From NCBI GenBank assembly GCA_020249775.1, contig JADCFA010000021.1, forward strand, positions 186,001-250,000: a stretch of DNA of 64,000 nt. Direction: 5' to 3'. This document shows positions 28,527 through 37,732 of this stretch, in pieces. The number at the start of each line of letters is the position of its first letter. Position 1 is the first letter of the stretch. The notes under the pieces are model-generated. The model saw only the letters and a list, made by a program, of their open reading frames with translations. It searched no databases and had not been told where the DNA came from. The translations under genes and the position numbers were made by a program. Origin of the DNA: Roseomonas sp. GTDB taxonomy: Bacteria > Pseudomonadota > Alphaproteobacteria > Acetobacterales > Acetobacteraceae.

Positions 28527-28539
28527 CAGGAGAAAACCG

Positions 28540-28797
28540 ATGCTGGAATTGAGACCAAATTGCGAATGCTGCGGGCGCGATTTGCCGCCCGCAAGCCGCG
28601 ATGCGCTGATTTGTTCCTTTGAATGCACCTGGTGTGTTGATTGCGCGCGCACCAAACTGCCGGGGGGGCTTTGCCCGAATTGCGGCGGCGAATTGGTCCG
28701 CCGCCCGATCCGCCCAGCGGAAAAGCTTGCGAAATTTCCTGCCTCCACCGAACGCAAATTCCGCCCGGAAAAATGCGGCGGGCCGATCACCGCGTGA
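28540..28797 (+). CDS. DUF1272 zinc-ribbon-like protein
   Basis: An 85-residue protein rich in paired cysteines: CECCGRDLP, then CSFECTWCVDC and LCPNCGGEL. This is the DUF1272 family pattern and suggests one or two bound zinc ions. AGGAGA lies 6 bases before the ATG at 28540, fixing the start. It follows the DUF2798 gene closely; function unknown. Confidence 0.88.
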   Translation: MLELRPNCECCGRDLPPASRDALICSFECTWCVDCARTKLPGGLCPNCGGELVRRPIRPAEKLAKFPASTERKFRPEKCGGPITA

Positions 28798-28812
28798 CAG
28801 GGATATAACACC

Positions 28813-29205
28813 ATGAATGAACGCCGCTTGATTTCTTCCGGTTCCAGATTCGAAGCGGAGATTGGCTATTCCCGCGCTGTGGTGGATGGCGATTATGTTT
28901 GGGTGTCCGGCACTACTGGCTATGATTACGCCAGCATGACCATCGCGCCCGATGTGGTGGCGCAGGCAGAACAATGCTTCGCCAATATCAGCCGCGCCCT
29001 GGCGGAAGCCGGCTGCACGCTGGATGATGTTGTCCGCGTGCTGACCATTGTCCCGAGACGAGAGGATTGGGAGCCCTGCTGGCCAGTCTTCCGCAAGCAT
29101 TTCGGCAAGGCGCGCCCGGCTTCCACGTTGATCCATGCCGGGCTGCAAACTGATATCATGCGCATTGAAATCGAAGTAACGGCGCGTTTGCCGAAGAAGG
29201 GCTAA
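28813..29205 (+). CDS. RidA family protein
   Basis: A 130-residue RidA/YjgF/UK114-type protein, a trimeric cytoplasmic fold that in the archetype hydrolyses reactive enamine/imine intermediates. Visible are VDGDYVWVSGTTG, AQAEQCFANISRALAEAG and VVRVLTIVPRREDW. The conserved substrate-binding Arg position near residue 107 reads ARPAST, ahead of the terminal RIEIEVTA strand. It is followed after 5 bases by a VOC protein. Confidence 0.9.
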   Translation: MNERRLISSGSRFEAEIGYSRAVVDGDYVWVSGTTGYDYASMTIAPDVVAQAEQCFANISRALAEAGCTLDDVVRVLTIVPRREDWEPCWPVFRKHFGKARPASTLIHAGLQTDIMRIEIEVTARLPKKG

Positions 29206-29210
29206 GCATC

Positions 29211-29612
29211 ATGCGTTTCGCCGTGGACCGCCTGGATCATCTGGTCATTACCTGCCGCGATGTGGAAATCTCCGCTTCCTGGTATCAGCGTGTGCTGGGG
29301 ATGGAGCGGGAGGAATTCGGCCCGCATCGCCGTACTTCTCTCCGCTTCGGCGGGCAGAAGATCAATCTGCGCCCCGTAAGTGCGACGCAGGAAGAATGGT
29401 TCACGGGCGCGGCCGGCGGCGTGCCGGGGACGGATGATCTTTGTTTTATTGTCACACTCAAATCGGATCAGGTGGCGGAATATCTGCGCGCCTGTGGTGT
29501 CACGGTGGAAGTGGGGCCGGTTGCTAAAGCGGGCGCTCTTGGGCCGATCATGTCGGTCTATTGCCGCGATCCCGATGGGAATTTGATCGAAATCGCGAGC
29601 TATTCGGGCTAA
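29211..29612 (+). CDS. VOC (glyoxalase/bleomycin resistance) family protein
   Basis: A 133-residue single-chain vicinal oxygen chelate protein. Its two beta-alpha-beta-beta-beta modules start at DHLVITCRDVEISASWYQRVLGM and at DLCFIV. The end reads SVYCRDPDGNLIEIASY, with the usual C-terminal metal-binding Glu. Metal ligands are H12 and the E near 128, inferred from family layout. It sits behind ridA; substrate unknown. Confidence 0.88.
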   Translation: MRFAVDRLDHLVITCRDVEISASWYQRVLGMEREEFGPHRRTSLRFGGQKINLRPVSATQEEWFTGAAGGVPGTDDLCFIVTLKSDQVAEYLRACGVTVEVGPVAKAGALGPIMSVYCRDPDGNLIEIASYSG

Positions 29613-29643
29613 TGGTCCAGTCGCTGCGCCGGCGAAGCTTTAC

Positions 29644-29865
29644 ATGAAAGGCCACCTGATCAAGCGTTCCTTCCGCCTCGCCGGTCATGCAACTTCGATT
29701 GCGCTGGAGGCGGAGTTCTGGACGGTATTGGAAGAAGCCGCCGCCCGAAAGCCCCAAAGCCTTGCCGCCTTGGTCGCCGAAGTGGATGCGGCACGCGCCG
29801 CGGAAGACTTGCCGCTTGCCAGCGCGCTGCGCCTCGCGGCACTCAACCACGCCCGCAGCAGGTGA
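29644..29865 (+). CDS. Ribbon-helix-helix domain protein
   Basis: This 73-residue protein matches the RHH_4 family of small alphaproteobacterial DNA-binding-like proteins. A beta-strand KRSFRLAGHATSIALE precedes EFWTVLEEAAARK and SLAALVAEVD, forming the strand-helix-helix. Its target is unknown; it may regulate itself or the adjacent genes. Confidence 0.8.
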   Translation: MKGHLIKRSFRLAGHATSIALEAEFWTVLEEAAARKPQSLAALVAEVDAARAAEDLPLASALRLAALNHARSR

Positions 29866-29923
29866 AGCGCAGCCACGCGTCTTTCCCCTTGTCAGGCCCG
29901 GCAAGGCCGGATGATGCTGTGGT

Positions 29924-30775
29924 ATGAGCGGCCCCTATCCTCGCGATGACTACCCAGCCTGGCGACCGCCGGAAAATACCCCCCTGCAGCAAAAACCGGA
30001 TGATCCGGATGAACAGGAAATCGCGCGCTATGTGGACCAATTGCTGGCACGCCATCCGCGCATTCATGTTGTTCCGGCGCTTGTTGGGCTCAACATCGCA
30101 GTCACGCTTGTGTTTTGCATCGTCAATGGTGGCTGGCTTATCCCCAATGGAGAAACGCTGATCCCTTGGGGTTCCAATTACGGGCCACTGTCACTGCAAG
30201 GCGAATGGTGGCGCCTTGCCAGCGCCATCTTCCTTCATGCCGGCGTGCTGCATCTTTTCGTGAATATGTACACGCTTTGGAGCTTCGGCGGCGTTTGCGA
30301 ACGCATGTTCGGGCCGGCATTGTTCCTGGTGATTTATCTAGCGGGCGGCATTTGCGCGAGTGGCTTCAGCCTGCTCTGGAATCCCTTGGTCAATAGCGTC
30401 GGCGCATCGGGCGCCATTTGTGCCATCATCGGCGCGTCATTGGCCTATATGATGGATGATCGGAACGATGTGCCGTTTTCGGTCTTGCGGGAAGAAGCCA
30501 AGTCTCTTTGCTCCTTCCTGGTCTTTTCCCTGATTGCGGTGATTCAGCATGCGCCGCTGGATCATGCCGCCCATTTTGGGGGCCTTGTTTCCGGCTTTCT
30601 GATTGGCGGCGCGATGAGTGCTGTCGCAACCGAACGCGGCCGGCGGCATCATCTGCGCATGGCGCTGATTGCCTTGGCGATCATGCTTGCCACGCTGGCG
30701 CTGTACGCGGCGGGACGCGCCAGGCTTGACCATGACACCGGCGCGATCATCCGCCAGAATCGAACACTGGATTGA
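29924..30775 (+). CDS. Rhomboid family intramembrane serine protease
   Basis: A 283-residue membrane protease with at least six hydrophobic helices. Catalytic S162 lies in [10 protein letters not shown] (GxSG motif) and H217 in [10 protein letters not shown], together forming the Ser-His dyad. [15 protein letters not shown], with the conserved oxyanion region, is near 105-119. The N-terminal 45 residues are polar and cytoplasmic. Cleaves transmembrane segments of unknown substrates. Confidence 0.93.
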   Translation: MSGPYPRDDYPAWRPPENTPLQQKPDDPDEQEIARYVDQLLARHPRIHVVPALVGLNIAVTLVFCIVNGGWLIPNGETLIPWGSNYGPLSLQGEWWRLASAIFLHAGVLHLFVNMYTLWSFGGVCERMFGPALFLVIYLAGGICASGFSLLWNPLVNSVGASGAICAIIGASLAYMMDDRNDVPFSVLREEAKSLCSFLVFSLIAVIQHAPLDHAAHFGGLVSGFLIGGAMSAVATERGRRHHLRMALIALAIMLATLALYAAGRARLDHDTGAIIRQNRTLD

Positions 30776-30809
30776 GAGAAATCCGATAAAGAAACAGGAA
30801 GCACAGGGC

Positions 30810-31928
30810 ATGGGACCTTTGAATGGTGTGAAAGTTTTGGAATTTGCCGGCATCGGCCCGGGACCATTTTGCGCCATGCTGCTGGCCGATCTGGGCGCTG
30901 AGGTCATCCGCATTGACCGGCCGAACGGCCCGGAAGGGGACCGGCTTGACATTGTCGGCCGGGGGCGGCGTTCCATCACACTTGACCTAAAGAACCCGAA
31001 AGCGATTGCCGCCTTGCATCGCATGATCACGGAATTTGATGTGCTGATCGAAGGTTTTCGCCCTGGCGTGATGGAACGCCTGGGGCTTGGCCCGGCGGAA
31101 TTGCAGGCACGCAATGCAAAATTGATTTATGGTCGTATGACCGGCTGGGGACAGGGCGGGCCATTAGCCCTGTGCGCCGGTCATGACATCAATTACATCG
31201 CACTCACCGGCGCGCTGCATGCCATGGGAAGGCCAGACACGCCACCCGCCCCGCCGCTTAATCTGATTGGCGATTATGGCGGCGGCGGCATGTTGCTCGC
31301 GCTTGGGGTCATGGCCGCGCTGCTGGAACGTGGGCAAAGTGGTCAGGGCCAGGTGGTGGATGCCGCCATGGTGGATGGTGCCGCGCTGCTCATGGCGCCG
31401 ATCTATGGCATGAAGGCGCGCGGGCGCTGGCAGGGCACGCGCGGCGGCAATCTTCTCGATGGCAGCGCATCTTTCTACGATACCTATGCCTGCGCCTGTG
31501 GCGGCTTCGTTGCCGTGGGGCCCATTGAACCGCAATTCTTTGCCGAAATGTTGGCGCGGCTTGGTTTGGATGAGGCCGAATTCCAGGACCGCATGAACCC
31601 TGCCCATTGGCCGGCCCAAAAGGCGAAACTGGCGGCGGTGTTTCGCACCCGCAGCCGCGATGCCTGGGCCGCGATCTTCGCCGATAGTGATGGCTGTGTT
31701 GTGCCGGTGCTTTCCATGGATGAAGCGCCGCATCATCCGCATAATCGCGCGCGAGAGAACTTCCTGTTGAAGGATGGTGTGGCGGAACCTGCCCCAGCGC
31801 CACGCTTTTCGCGCAGCCAAGCCAAGCCGAGCGCGGCACCTCCTCTAAGGGGTGAACATAGCCACGCGATCCTGCGCGAATTCGGTTTTACGGATGCCGA
31901 AATGGCGCAGTTGATCCCAGAAACTTGA
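30810..31928 (+). CDS. Alpha-methylacyl-CoA racemase-like CaiB/BaiF protein
   Basis: A 372-residue family III CoA-transferase fold protein. The catalytic pair of methylacyl-CoA racemases is in place: H125 in AGHDINY and D155 in GDYGGGG, matching H126/D156 of the Mycobacterium enzyme. It opens with [18 protein letters not shown]. This favours racemase over true CoA transferase. The start at 30810 is chosen because AGGAA lies upstream and the motif follows at once; the frame is open earlier within the rhomboid gene. It begins a unit with an acyl-CoA dehydrogenase and a Bug protein. Confidence 0.88.
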   Translation: MGPLNGVKVLEFAGIGPGPFCAMLLADLGAEVIRIDRPNGPEGDRLDIVGRGRRSITLDLKNPKAIAALHRMITEFDVLIEGFRPGVMERLGLGPAELQARNAKLIYGRMTGWGQGGPLALCAGHDINYIALTGALHAMGRPDTPPAPPLNLIGDYGGGGMLLALGVMAALLERGQSGQGQVVDAAMVDGAALLMAPIYGMKARGRWQGTRGGNLLDGSASFYDTYACACGGFVAVGPIEPQFFAEMLARLGLDEAEFQDRMNPAHWPAQKAKLAAVFRTRSRDAWAAIFADSDGCVVPVLSMDEAPHHPHNRARENFLLKDGVAEPAPAPRFSRSQAKPSAAPPLRGEHSHAILREFGFTDAEMAQLIPET

Positions 31929-31952
31929 TTGAACAGCAAGGGGGAAAGCGTC

Positions 31953-33116
31953 ATGGATAATCTCGGCAATGAAAGCCAAGGCGCGCGGCGCCATATTTTT
32001 ACGGCAGAGCATGAATTATTCCGCAATCAGCTCCGCCGCTTTATTGCGCGCGAAGTGGTGCCCTTTCATCGCGATTGGGAACGCGCGGGGCAGGTGCCAC
32101 GCGATCTATGGGTAAAGGCTGGCGCGCAAGGTTTTCTTTGCACCATGCTGTCCGAAGAATTTGGCGGCGGCGGCGGGGATTTCGGCCATGCTGCCGTGGT
32201 GATCGAAGAATTGGCCCGCGTGAATGCCTCGGGCGTTGCCTTTCAACTCCATTCCGATATCGTCGTGCCCTATATCCTTGCCTATGCTCGCCCGGAAAAT
32301 CAGCGCGCCTGGCTGCCCAGGATGGCGGCGGGCGAGATGATCGGCGCCATCGCCATGACCGAACCTGGCATGGGCAGCGATTTGAAGGCGATCCGCACCT
32401 CTGCGGTGCGTGATGGCGATCATTGGGTGATCAATGGCGCCAAGACCTTCATTTCCAATGGCCAGAATGCCGGGCTGGTGATTGTGGTCTGCCGCACGGA
32501 CCCAGAAGGCGGCAGCCGCGGTCTTTCATTGATTTGCGTGGAAGAAGGCACGCCCGGTTTCACCAAGGGCCGCAACCTTGAGAAGATCGGCCTGCATGCG
32601 CAGGACACCAGCGAGCTTTTCTTTCAGGATGTGCGTGTTCCGATCAACAATCTTTTGGGCGCGGAAAACGCCGGTTTCCGGCAATTGATGCATCAATTGC
32701 CGCAGGAACGCCTGATCATCGCTATCCGCTGTGGCACCAGTATGGAAACCATGCTGCAGCAGACCATCGCCTATACCAAGCAGCGCGAGATCTTTGGGCA
32801 AAAGGTTTTCGATTTCCAGGTGCATCGCTTCAAGCTGGCCCAGGCGAAGGCCGAGATTGGCATGTTCCGCGTCTATTTGGATGATTGCATTGCGCGCCAC
32901 ATGAAGGGCGAGCTCACCGCCGAGGAAGCGGCCGCGGCCAAATTGCTCGGCACGGAAATGCAGAACCGCCTGCTGGATGATTTCCTGCAAATGCATGGTG
33001 GCTATGGCTATATGGCGGAATATGATATTGGCCGTGCCTGGGCTGATGCGCGGGTTGGGCGCATCTATGGTGGGTCTTCCGAAGTGATGCGGGAAATCAT
33101 CGCCCGTACACTTTGA
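31953..33116 (+). CDS. Acyl-CoA dehydrogenase
   Basis: A 387-residue FAD-dependent dehydrogenase that introduces the alpha,beta double bond into an acyl-CoA. Family signatures are IAMTEPGMGSDLKAI, the substrate/FAD segment, and the C-terminal LQMHGGYGYMAEYDIGRAWADAR with VGRIYGGSSEVMREII. The start at 31953 has AAGGGGG upstream; an in-frame TTG at 31929 is less likely. Follows the racemase closely, so branched-chain acyl-CoA oxidation is a reasonable inference. Confidence 0.92.
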   Translation: MDNLGNESQGARRHIFTAEHELFRNQLRRFIAREVVPFHRDWERAGQVPRDLWVKAGAQGFLCTMLSEEFGGGGGDFGHAAVVIEELARVNASGVAFQLHSDIVVPYILAYARPENQRAWLPRMAAGEMIGAIAMTEPGMGSDLKAIRTSAVRDGDHWVINGAKTFISNGQNAGLVIVVCRTDPEGGSRGLSLICVEEGTPGFTKGRNLEKIGLHAQDTSELFFQDVRVPINNLLGAENAGFRQLMHQLPQERLIIAIRCGTSMETMLQQTIAYTKQREIFGQKVFDFQVHRFKLAQAKAEIGMFRVYLDDCIARHMKGELTAEEAAAAKLLGTEMQNRLLDDFLQMHGGYGYMAEYDIGRAWADARVGRIYGGSSEVMREIIARTL

Positions 33117-33154
33117 AATCCAGTCCTCACAAACAAGAACAGGGAGCAAAAACC

Positions 33155-34117
33155 ATGAATCGCCGGCAAATCCTTCTCTCCGCCCTTGCCGCCCCGGCCA
33201 TCGCGCCAGGGCTTGCGGCGGCACAAAGCTTTCCGTCGCGCCCCATTACGCTGTTGGTTCCCTTCCCGCCGGGGGGGGCGACGGATGTGCAAATGCGCGG
33301 CTTTGCCGAAGCCGCATCGCGCGCTTTTGGCGTGCAGGTGCTGACCGAAAATCGCCCCGGCGCAGGCGCGACACTTTCCGCCGCCGGCGTCGCCCGCGCG
33401 CGGCCAGATGGTTATACCATTGCGCAATTTCCGCTGCCCGCCATGCGCCTGCCCTTCATGCAGCGCATGGCGTTCAATCCACGCACCGATTTCACCGCGA
33501 TCATGCATCTGACCGGCTATTTGTTCATCATGTGCGTGCGCGGTGATGGCCCGTATAAGAGCTGGGCTGATCTTGTGGCCGATGCGCGTCGGCGCCCTGG
33601 TGAGGTGCGCATCGGCAATACCGGGGCCAATGGCACGCCGCATCTGGCGAATATTGACCTCGCCACACGGGAAAACCTGGATATTGTGCATGTGCCCTTC
33701 CGCGGTGAAGGTGATGCTGTGCCAAGCTTGCTCGGTGGGCATATCGAAGCCTGTTCCACCGGTTCTGGTACACTGCCCATGATTGCCGAGGGTCGGTTGC
33801 GGGCGCTGAATGTCTGGACACGCCAGCGTAGCAAGAAATTGCCCGATGTGCCGACGCTTCTTGATCTTGGCTATCAGGATATGGTCATCACCTCCCCCTA
33901 TGGGCTGGTCGGGCCGGCGGGGATGGATCCCGATATTGTGGAAAAACTGCATCAGGGTTTCCGGACCGCGCTGAATGATCCGGCGCATTTGGCAACGCTC
34001 GATCGGTTGGATATGCCGGTGGAATATCTGAACCCGGCCGACTATGCCGCCTTCATCAAGCGCACGATTGATGAGGAAGAAGCGCGCGTGAACCGGCTTG
34101 GCTTGCGCGCTGGATAG
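33155..34117 (+). CDS. Bug/TctC-family periplasmic binding protein
   Basis: A 320-residue tripartite-tricarboxylate-transporter-type receptor. The signal peptide is MNRRQILLSALAAPAIAPGL through AAA, and the mature protein starts with FPSRPITLLVPFPPGGATD, the family signature. AGGGAG before the ATG at 33155 decides the start. No TctA or TctB gene is nearby, as is usual for Bug proteins. Cotranscribed with the racemase and dehydrogenase, it may capture the acid that they degrade. Confidence 0.92.
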   Translation: MNRRQILLSALAAPAIAPGLAAAQSFPSRPITLLVPFPPGGATDVQMRGFAEAASRAFGVQVLTENRPGAGATLSAAGVARARPDGYTIAQFPLPAMRLPFMQRMAFNPRTDFTAIMHLTGYLFIMCVRGDGPYKSWADLVADARRRPGEVRIGNTGANGTPHLANIDLATRENLDIVHVPFRGEGDAVPSLLGGHIEACSTGSGTLPMIAEGRLRALNVWTRQRSKKLPDVPTLLDLGYQDMVITSPYGLVGPAGMDPDIVEKLHQGFRTALNDPAHLATLDRLDMPVEYLNPADYAAFIKRTIDEEEARVNRLGLRAG

Positions 34118-34123
34118 GCGAGA

Positions 34124-34157
34124 GAGTGAGCCTTGCTGCGCGCAGCAAGGCTCGCTT
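34124..34157. terminator. Bidirectional hairpin between convergent genes
   Basis: A 26-base perfect palindrome, GAGCCTTGCTGCG (34128-34140) followed at once by its complement CGCAGCAAGGCTC (34141-34153). The helix extends to 34125/34156 with one G-T wobble. It fills the 38 bases between the Bug gene stop (34117) and the acyl-CoA synthetase stop (34156). There is no T run, but the symmetry fits termination from both sides. Confidence 0.75.
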
Positions 34158-35670
34158 ACAGATAGCGTTCCTTCAGCACACGGCGGAGCAATTTGCCTGC
34201 CTCACTGCGCGGCAATTCCGCGACAAATTCAATGGCGCGCGGCTGCTTCGGCCCGGCCAATTCAGCACGGCAGAGCGCGAGCAATTCCTCGGCCAAGGCG
34301 CCATCACCCGCCCCGTCACGCGCCACCACCAGGGCGCGCGGTCTTTCGCCGAATTCTGCATCCTTCACGCCGATGACAGCCGCTTCACTGACGCGCGGAT
34401 GGGCCATCAACACGGCTTCGATTTCCGCGGGATAGACATTTACGCCACCTGAAAGGATCAGATCGGCGCGGCGGTCTGACAGGAAAAGAAAGCCATCCTC
34501 ATCCAGCCAGCCAAGATCATGCAGCGTAGCCCAGCCGCGATCATTATAGGCTTCGGCTGTCTTGATCGGATCATTGTGATAGGCAAAGCGCGCGCCACCT
34601 TCAAACCAGATGCGCCCGATCTCTCCGGCGGGCAGCGATTTGCCGCCATCATCCAAAATATGCACGCGGCCATAAACGGGGCGGCCAACGCTGCCGGGTT
34701 TGCGCAGCCAGGTTGCGCTATCAATCACGCAAGTGCCGATCCCTTCGCTGCCGGCGTAATATTCCCAAATGATCGGCCCCCACCAATCCAGCATGGCCCG
34801 CTTTACCGGTGCCGGACATGGCGCCGCGGCATGAATGGCGCAGCGGTGGTGCGACAGATCATGTGCAGCGCGTATCTCTGGCGGCAGGGCAAGCAGGCGC
34901 ACAAACATGGTCGGCACCCATTGGCTATGCGTCACGCCGTATTCCGCCATCACGGCAAGGCAGCGCGCCGCATCGAATTTGCGCAAGATAATCGCCGTGC
35001 CACCCAGATTGATCGTGCGCTGCACATAGCGATTGGGCGCTGCGTGATAGAGCGGCGCAGGCGAAAGATAGATGGTCTTTTCATCAAATCCGTAAAGTTG
35101 CTGCCAGCTCATGTCGAATTCGGGCGCCAGCCGGTCGGCATAAGCAATCAGCGGCCGGCGAATGCCTTTCGGCAGCCCTGTAGTGCCTGAGGAATAGAGA
35201 AACTCCCGACCGATCGGCAATTCTCCAGCGGGCCAGGCGCTCGATTGCCCGACCATCAGTTCGGTCAACGATGCGAAGCCGGGCAATTCTCCACCGGTTG
35301 CGAAGCGATGCGGGATAGCGGCAAGATCAAGCTTCGCCACCAGCGCGCCGAGCGACGCATCCGCTACCAGCGCCACGGCGCCGGAATCGCGCAAGACGTG
35401 CAAAACCTCATTCGGGCGCAGATGAATTGAAAGCGGCGTCACCATCAGCCCGGCGCGCTTGGCGCCATAGGTCAGCACCAGGAAATCCGGGCTGTTTTCC
35501 AAGAGCAAGGCAACCGCCTGGCCCGGCGCAAGCCCAAGGGCGAGCAGACCATTCGCTACCTGATTGGCGCGTGCATCCAATGCGCCAAAGCGGAGCACCG
35601 CGCCGCTATCGGGAAAAACCGCGGCGATCTTTTCAGGCCAGGACGCGGCCCATTGTGCAAGCTGCGGCAT
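34156..35670 (-). CDS. AMP-binding acyl-CoA synthetase
   Basis: A 504-residue ANL-superfamily ligase that activates a carboxylic acid with ATP and CoA through an acyl-adenylate. The nucleotide motif LYSSGTTGLPKGIRR is near residue 170. YAGSEG carries the A5-like motif, and GWATLHDLGWLDEDGF the A7/A8 region. The C-terminal lysine lies in ELPRSEAGKLLRRVL. It faces the racemase-dehydrogenase-Bug unit across a shared hairpin and may supply its CoA esters. Substrate not readable. Confidence 0.92.
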   Translation of the reverse strand: MPQLAQWAASWPEKIAAVFPDSGAVLRFGALDARANQVANGLLALGLAPGQAVALLLENSPDFLVLTYGAKRAGLMVTPLSIHLRPNEVLHVLRDSGAVALVADASLGALVAKLDLAAIPHRFATGGELPGFASLTELMVGQSSAWPAGELPIGREFLYSSGTTGLPKGIRRPLIAYADRLAPEFDMSWQQLYGFDEKTIYLSPAPLYHAAPNRYVQRTINLGGTAIILRKFDAARCLAVMAEYGVTHSQWVPTMFVRLLALPPEIRAAHDLSHHRCAIHAAAPCPAPVKRAMLDWWGPIIWEYYAGSEGIGTCVIDSATWLRKPGSVGRPVYGRVHILDDGGKSLPAGEIGRIWFEGGARFAYHNDPIKTAEAYNDRGWATLHDLGWLDEDGFLFLSDRRADLILSGGVNVYPAEIEAVLMAHPRVSEAAVIGVKDAEFGERPRALVVARDGAGDGALAEELLALCRAELAGPKQPRAIEFVAELPRSEAGKLLRRVLKERYL

Positions 35671-35789
35671 CGAGGATCCCGAAGATAGGCCAGCGAATGC
35701 TTTACATCGCGGATGGCCGCGTCAAGCCCAGCGCCTGCCGGAAAAACTGCAATGACCGGGCTGTTCGCTCACGGCACCAGCCGGGCTGA

Positions 35790-37025
35790 TCAAAGGCCCG
35801 GTGCCACCAGCGTGCAAGTCCCAGTAGAACGTAGCTGCTGGCAGACCTGCTCCGCCTGGGCGCGTGTCATCCCGGATACGCGGGCCGTGAAAAGGTTCGA
35901 CCGGCCCTGGGTTGCGCGCACCACTTCGGTCCGCGCAGAGCCGCCCGCCGCCTGGCGGGCTGTGGATGCCGCACTGCGCGCCAAGTTTTCAGAGGCAAAG
36001 CTGCCCAAGCTCACCGACCAGCGATTGCCACCGCCAGACGCGCCAGATGGCGGCGGCACAGTCCCTATACCGCCCAAGGCCGAAGCCGACGCCGGCGCTG
36101 CATGAGCAGAACTAATCAGCCCGAAGCCGCTTCGCGTTGGCGCAGCGGCGGGCGCTTGACGCGGCGCGGGCGGTGCCACGGGGGCAGAGGCAAGGGCGGA
36201 ACGGCCTGTTTCTAGCCCAGCACGCCTGCGTTCCGCCGGCGTGAAGGTGCTGCCATCTGGAATCGGCTCCATCCGCACCACGGAACCAAGGCTGGCCACC
36301 TGCGTCCCAGCTGGCGCGGCGGGAGGAGGCGCGGCGGCTTGCGCCACTTGCAACGTTGCTGGCGGGCTACGCTGATCACGCAGCGCCAGCATGGTGCCGC
36401 CATCCATGCGCCGTGGCCCGCGCGGAATATTGGTGCCGATATCAGCCGCTGCATAAACCTCGCCCGGGGCGCGCCGCGCTGGCGCCACGCTCGCAATGCG
36501 CGGCCCGATGCGCGCCACGTAGTTGCGCGTTTCGTCGGGGAGCCCACGATTGCCCCAGAGGTAATCCTCCAGCCGCCGCGGCCCGGCATTATAGGCGGCA
36601 AGGAAGGCCGGGGAGCCGTAGAGCTGATACATCTCACGAATATAGGCCGCGCCCGCCTGCAAATTATCGTAGGGGTGATAAGGATCCGGACCCAGATTAT
36701 AGCGCTGCGCCAACTCCCGGTAGGTGCCGGGCATCACCTGCATCAGCCCCATGGCACCCACGCGAGAAGTCGCACCAGGCCGCCCACCGCTTTCCTGCCG
36801 CATCACTTCGCGGATCCAAAGATCAGGCACATCAAAGCGGCGCGAGGCATCTCGGATCCAGGGTCCCCAAGGATCGCCGGGCGGTCCGGGCGGGGAAGTG
36901 CTGTCAGGACGGTTATAGAAAGGTCCATTGGCGTGGCGCCCGGTGCCATCCGCGCAAGCCGAAAGAACGGCTAATAGCAGCCCCAAAACCAAAAACCGGC
37001 CATAGCCCAGTCGAAACCCGTGCAT
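35790..37025 (-). CDS. Lytic transglycosylase with SPOR domain, lipoprotein
   Basis: The 411-residue protein has a lipoprotein signal with the lipobox LSAC (C24). An SLT-type lytic transglycosylase domain (about 55-175) follows, with catalytic E78 in RQESGG and GAMGLMQVMPGTY. A long Ala/Pro-rich linker leads to a C-terminal SPOR domain (about 335-410, starting NRWSVSLGSFAS), which binds denuded glycan at division sites. The combination resembles RlpA-like division enzymes in purpose, but the catalytic domain here is the Slt type. Outer-membrane anchoring is expected. Confidence 0.9.
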   Translation of the reverse strand: MHGFRLGYGRFLVLGLLLAVLSACADGTGRHANGPFYNRPDSTSPPGPPGDPWGPWIRDASRRFDVPDLWIREVMRQESGGRPGATSRVGAMGLMQVMPGTYRELAQRYNLGPDPYHPYDNLQAGAAYIREMYQLYGSPAFLAAYNAGPRRLEDYLWGNRGLPDETRNYVARIGPRIASVAPARRAPGEVYAAADIGTNIPRGPRRMDGGTMLALRDQRSPPATLQVAQAAAPPPAAPAGTQVASLGSVVRMEPIPDGSTFTPAERRRAGLETGRSALASAPVAPPAPRQAPAAAPTRSGFGLISSAHAAPASASALGGIGTVPPPSGASGGGNRWSVSLGSFASENLARSAASTARQAAGGSARTEVVRATQGRSNLFTARVSGMTRAQAEQVCQQLRSTGTCTLVAPGL

Positions 37026-37348
37026 CCCCTAAACTCCATCGGGTCTGGGATTTGCGCCCCGAAACGGCCCCCCAAGGACCCAGCCTATGCCCCCGCATTG
37101 GCCCAGCCCAAGCCGCCCCGCTGACCACGCCCCCGGCTGCCAGAAACACCCAGAAACATAATCGTGACGATTCCGCGTATGCCATTTGACTCGAGCCGGT
37201 CAAGCGTTACTCGAAGACCACAGCATATGGGGGATTTATCACGACAAAGATGACAAGATTTAGGCGGCAGCTGGACCGAATCGCGCTTTGAATCAAAGAT
37301 TTCGCGGCCGAAGCTCACGCGATACCGTTACTGACCGTCACCCAAAGG
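37026..37348. other. Intergenic upstream region of the lytic transglycosylase
   Basis: About 320 bases between the transglycosylase start and the DsrE stop. The part from 37190 to 37330 is less GC-rich than the flanks and is the likely promoter region for the minus-strand transglycosylase. No gene, operator dyad or riboswitch was recognised. Confidence 0.45.
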
Positions 37349-37732
37349 TCACAAGCTGACGATCTGCCCGGCACCCACCGCGCCCAGAAAACTCGCCACC
37401 CCCGCCCGTTCCACCCCAGTCGCAAGGGGGGCAGCACCCAAATCCTCGGCCTTCAACCCGGCCTCACAGACCATGCGCTGCACGCCAAGGGCAGAGATGG
37501 CGGAGAGCAGCGTTCCGATCCCGGCCACGCCGCGCGCCGCCAAATGGGCTTCCCGCGGGTCCCGCAATAGCGGGCAATCGGCCAAAAGCAGCCGGCAGCC
37601 ACCATTGGTGGCAAACAGCACCACATCGCGCCCAAGCGCGGCCGCGCCGCTGGCCATCACCAGCGCGTAATGGGCGCGTTCATGCCCGCCATCCAGCAGC
37701 AAAATCCCAAGCGGGGGACGCTTTTCGCTCAT
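37349..37732 (-). CDS. DsrE-family protein
   Basis: A 127-residue DsrE/DsrF-like protein: ERAHYALVMASGAAALGRDVVLFATNGGCRLL, then VCEAGLKAEDLG and a final GAGQIVSL. The family includes sulfur carriers, and this one has Cys at two plausible positions (in NGGC and VCEAG). Its start overlaps the moeB-like stop as ATGA, so the two may act together in sulfur transfer. Actual role unknown. Confidence 0.82.
   Translation of the reverse strand: MSEKRPPLGILLLDGGHERAHYALVMASGAAALGRDVVLFATNGGCRLLLADCPLLRDPREAHLAARGVAGIGTLLSAISALGVQRMVCEAGLKAEDLGAAPLATGVERAGVASFLGAVGAGQIVSL

Noticed and set aside
28498..28539. Upstream extension of the DUF1272 gene
   Set aside because: It overlaps the DUF2798 gene, while AGGAGA sits directly before the ATG at 28540.
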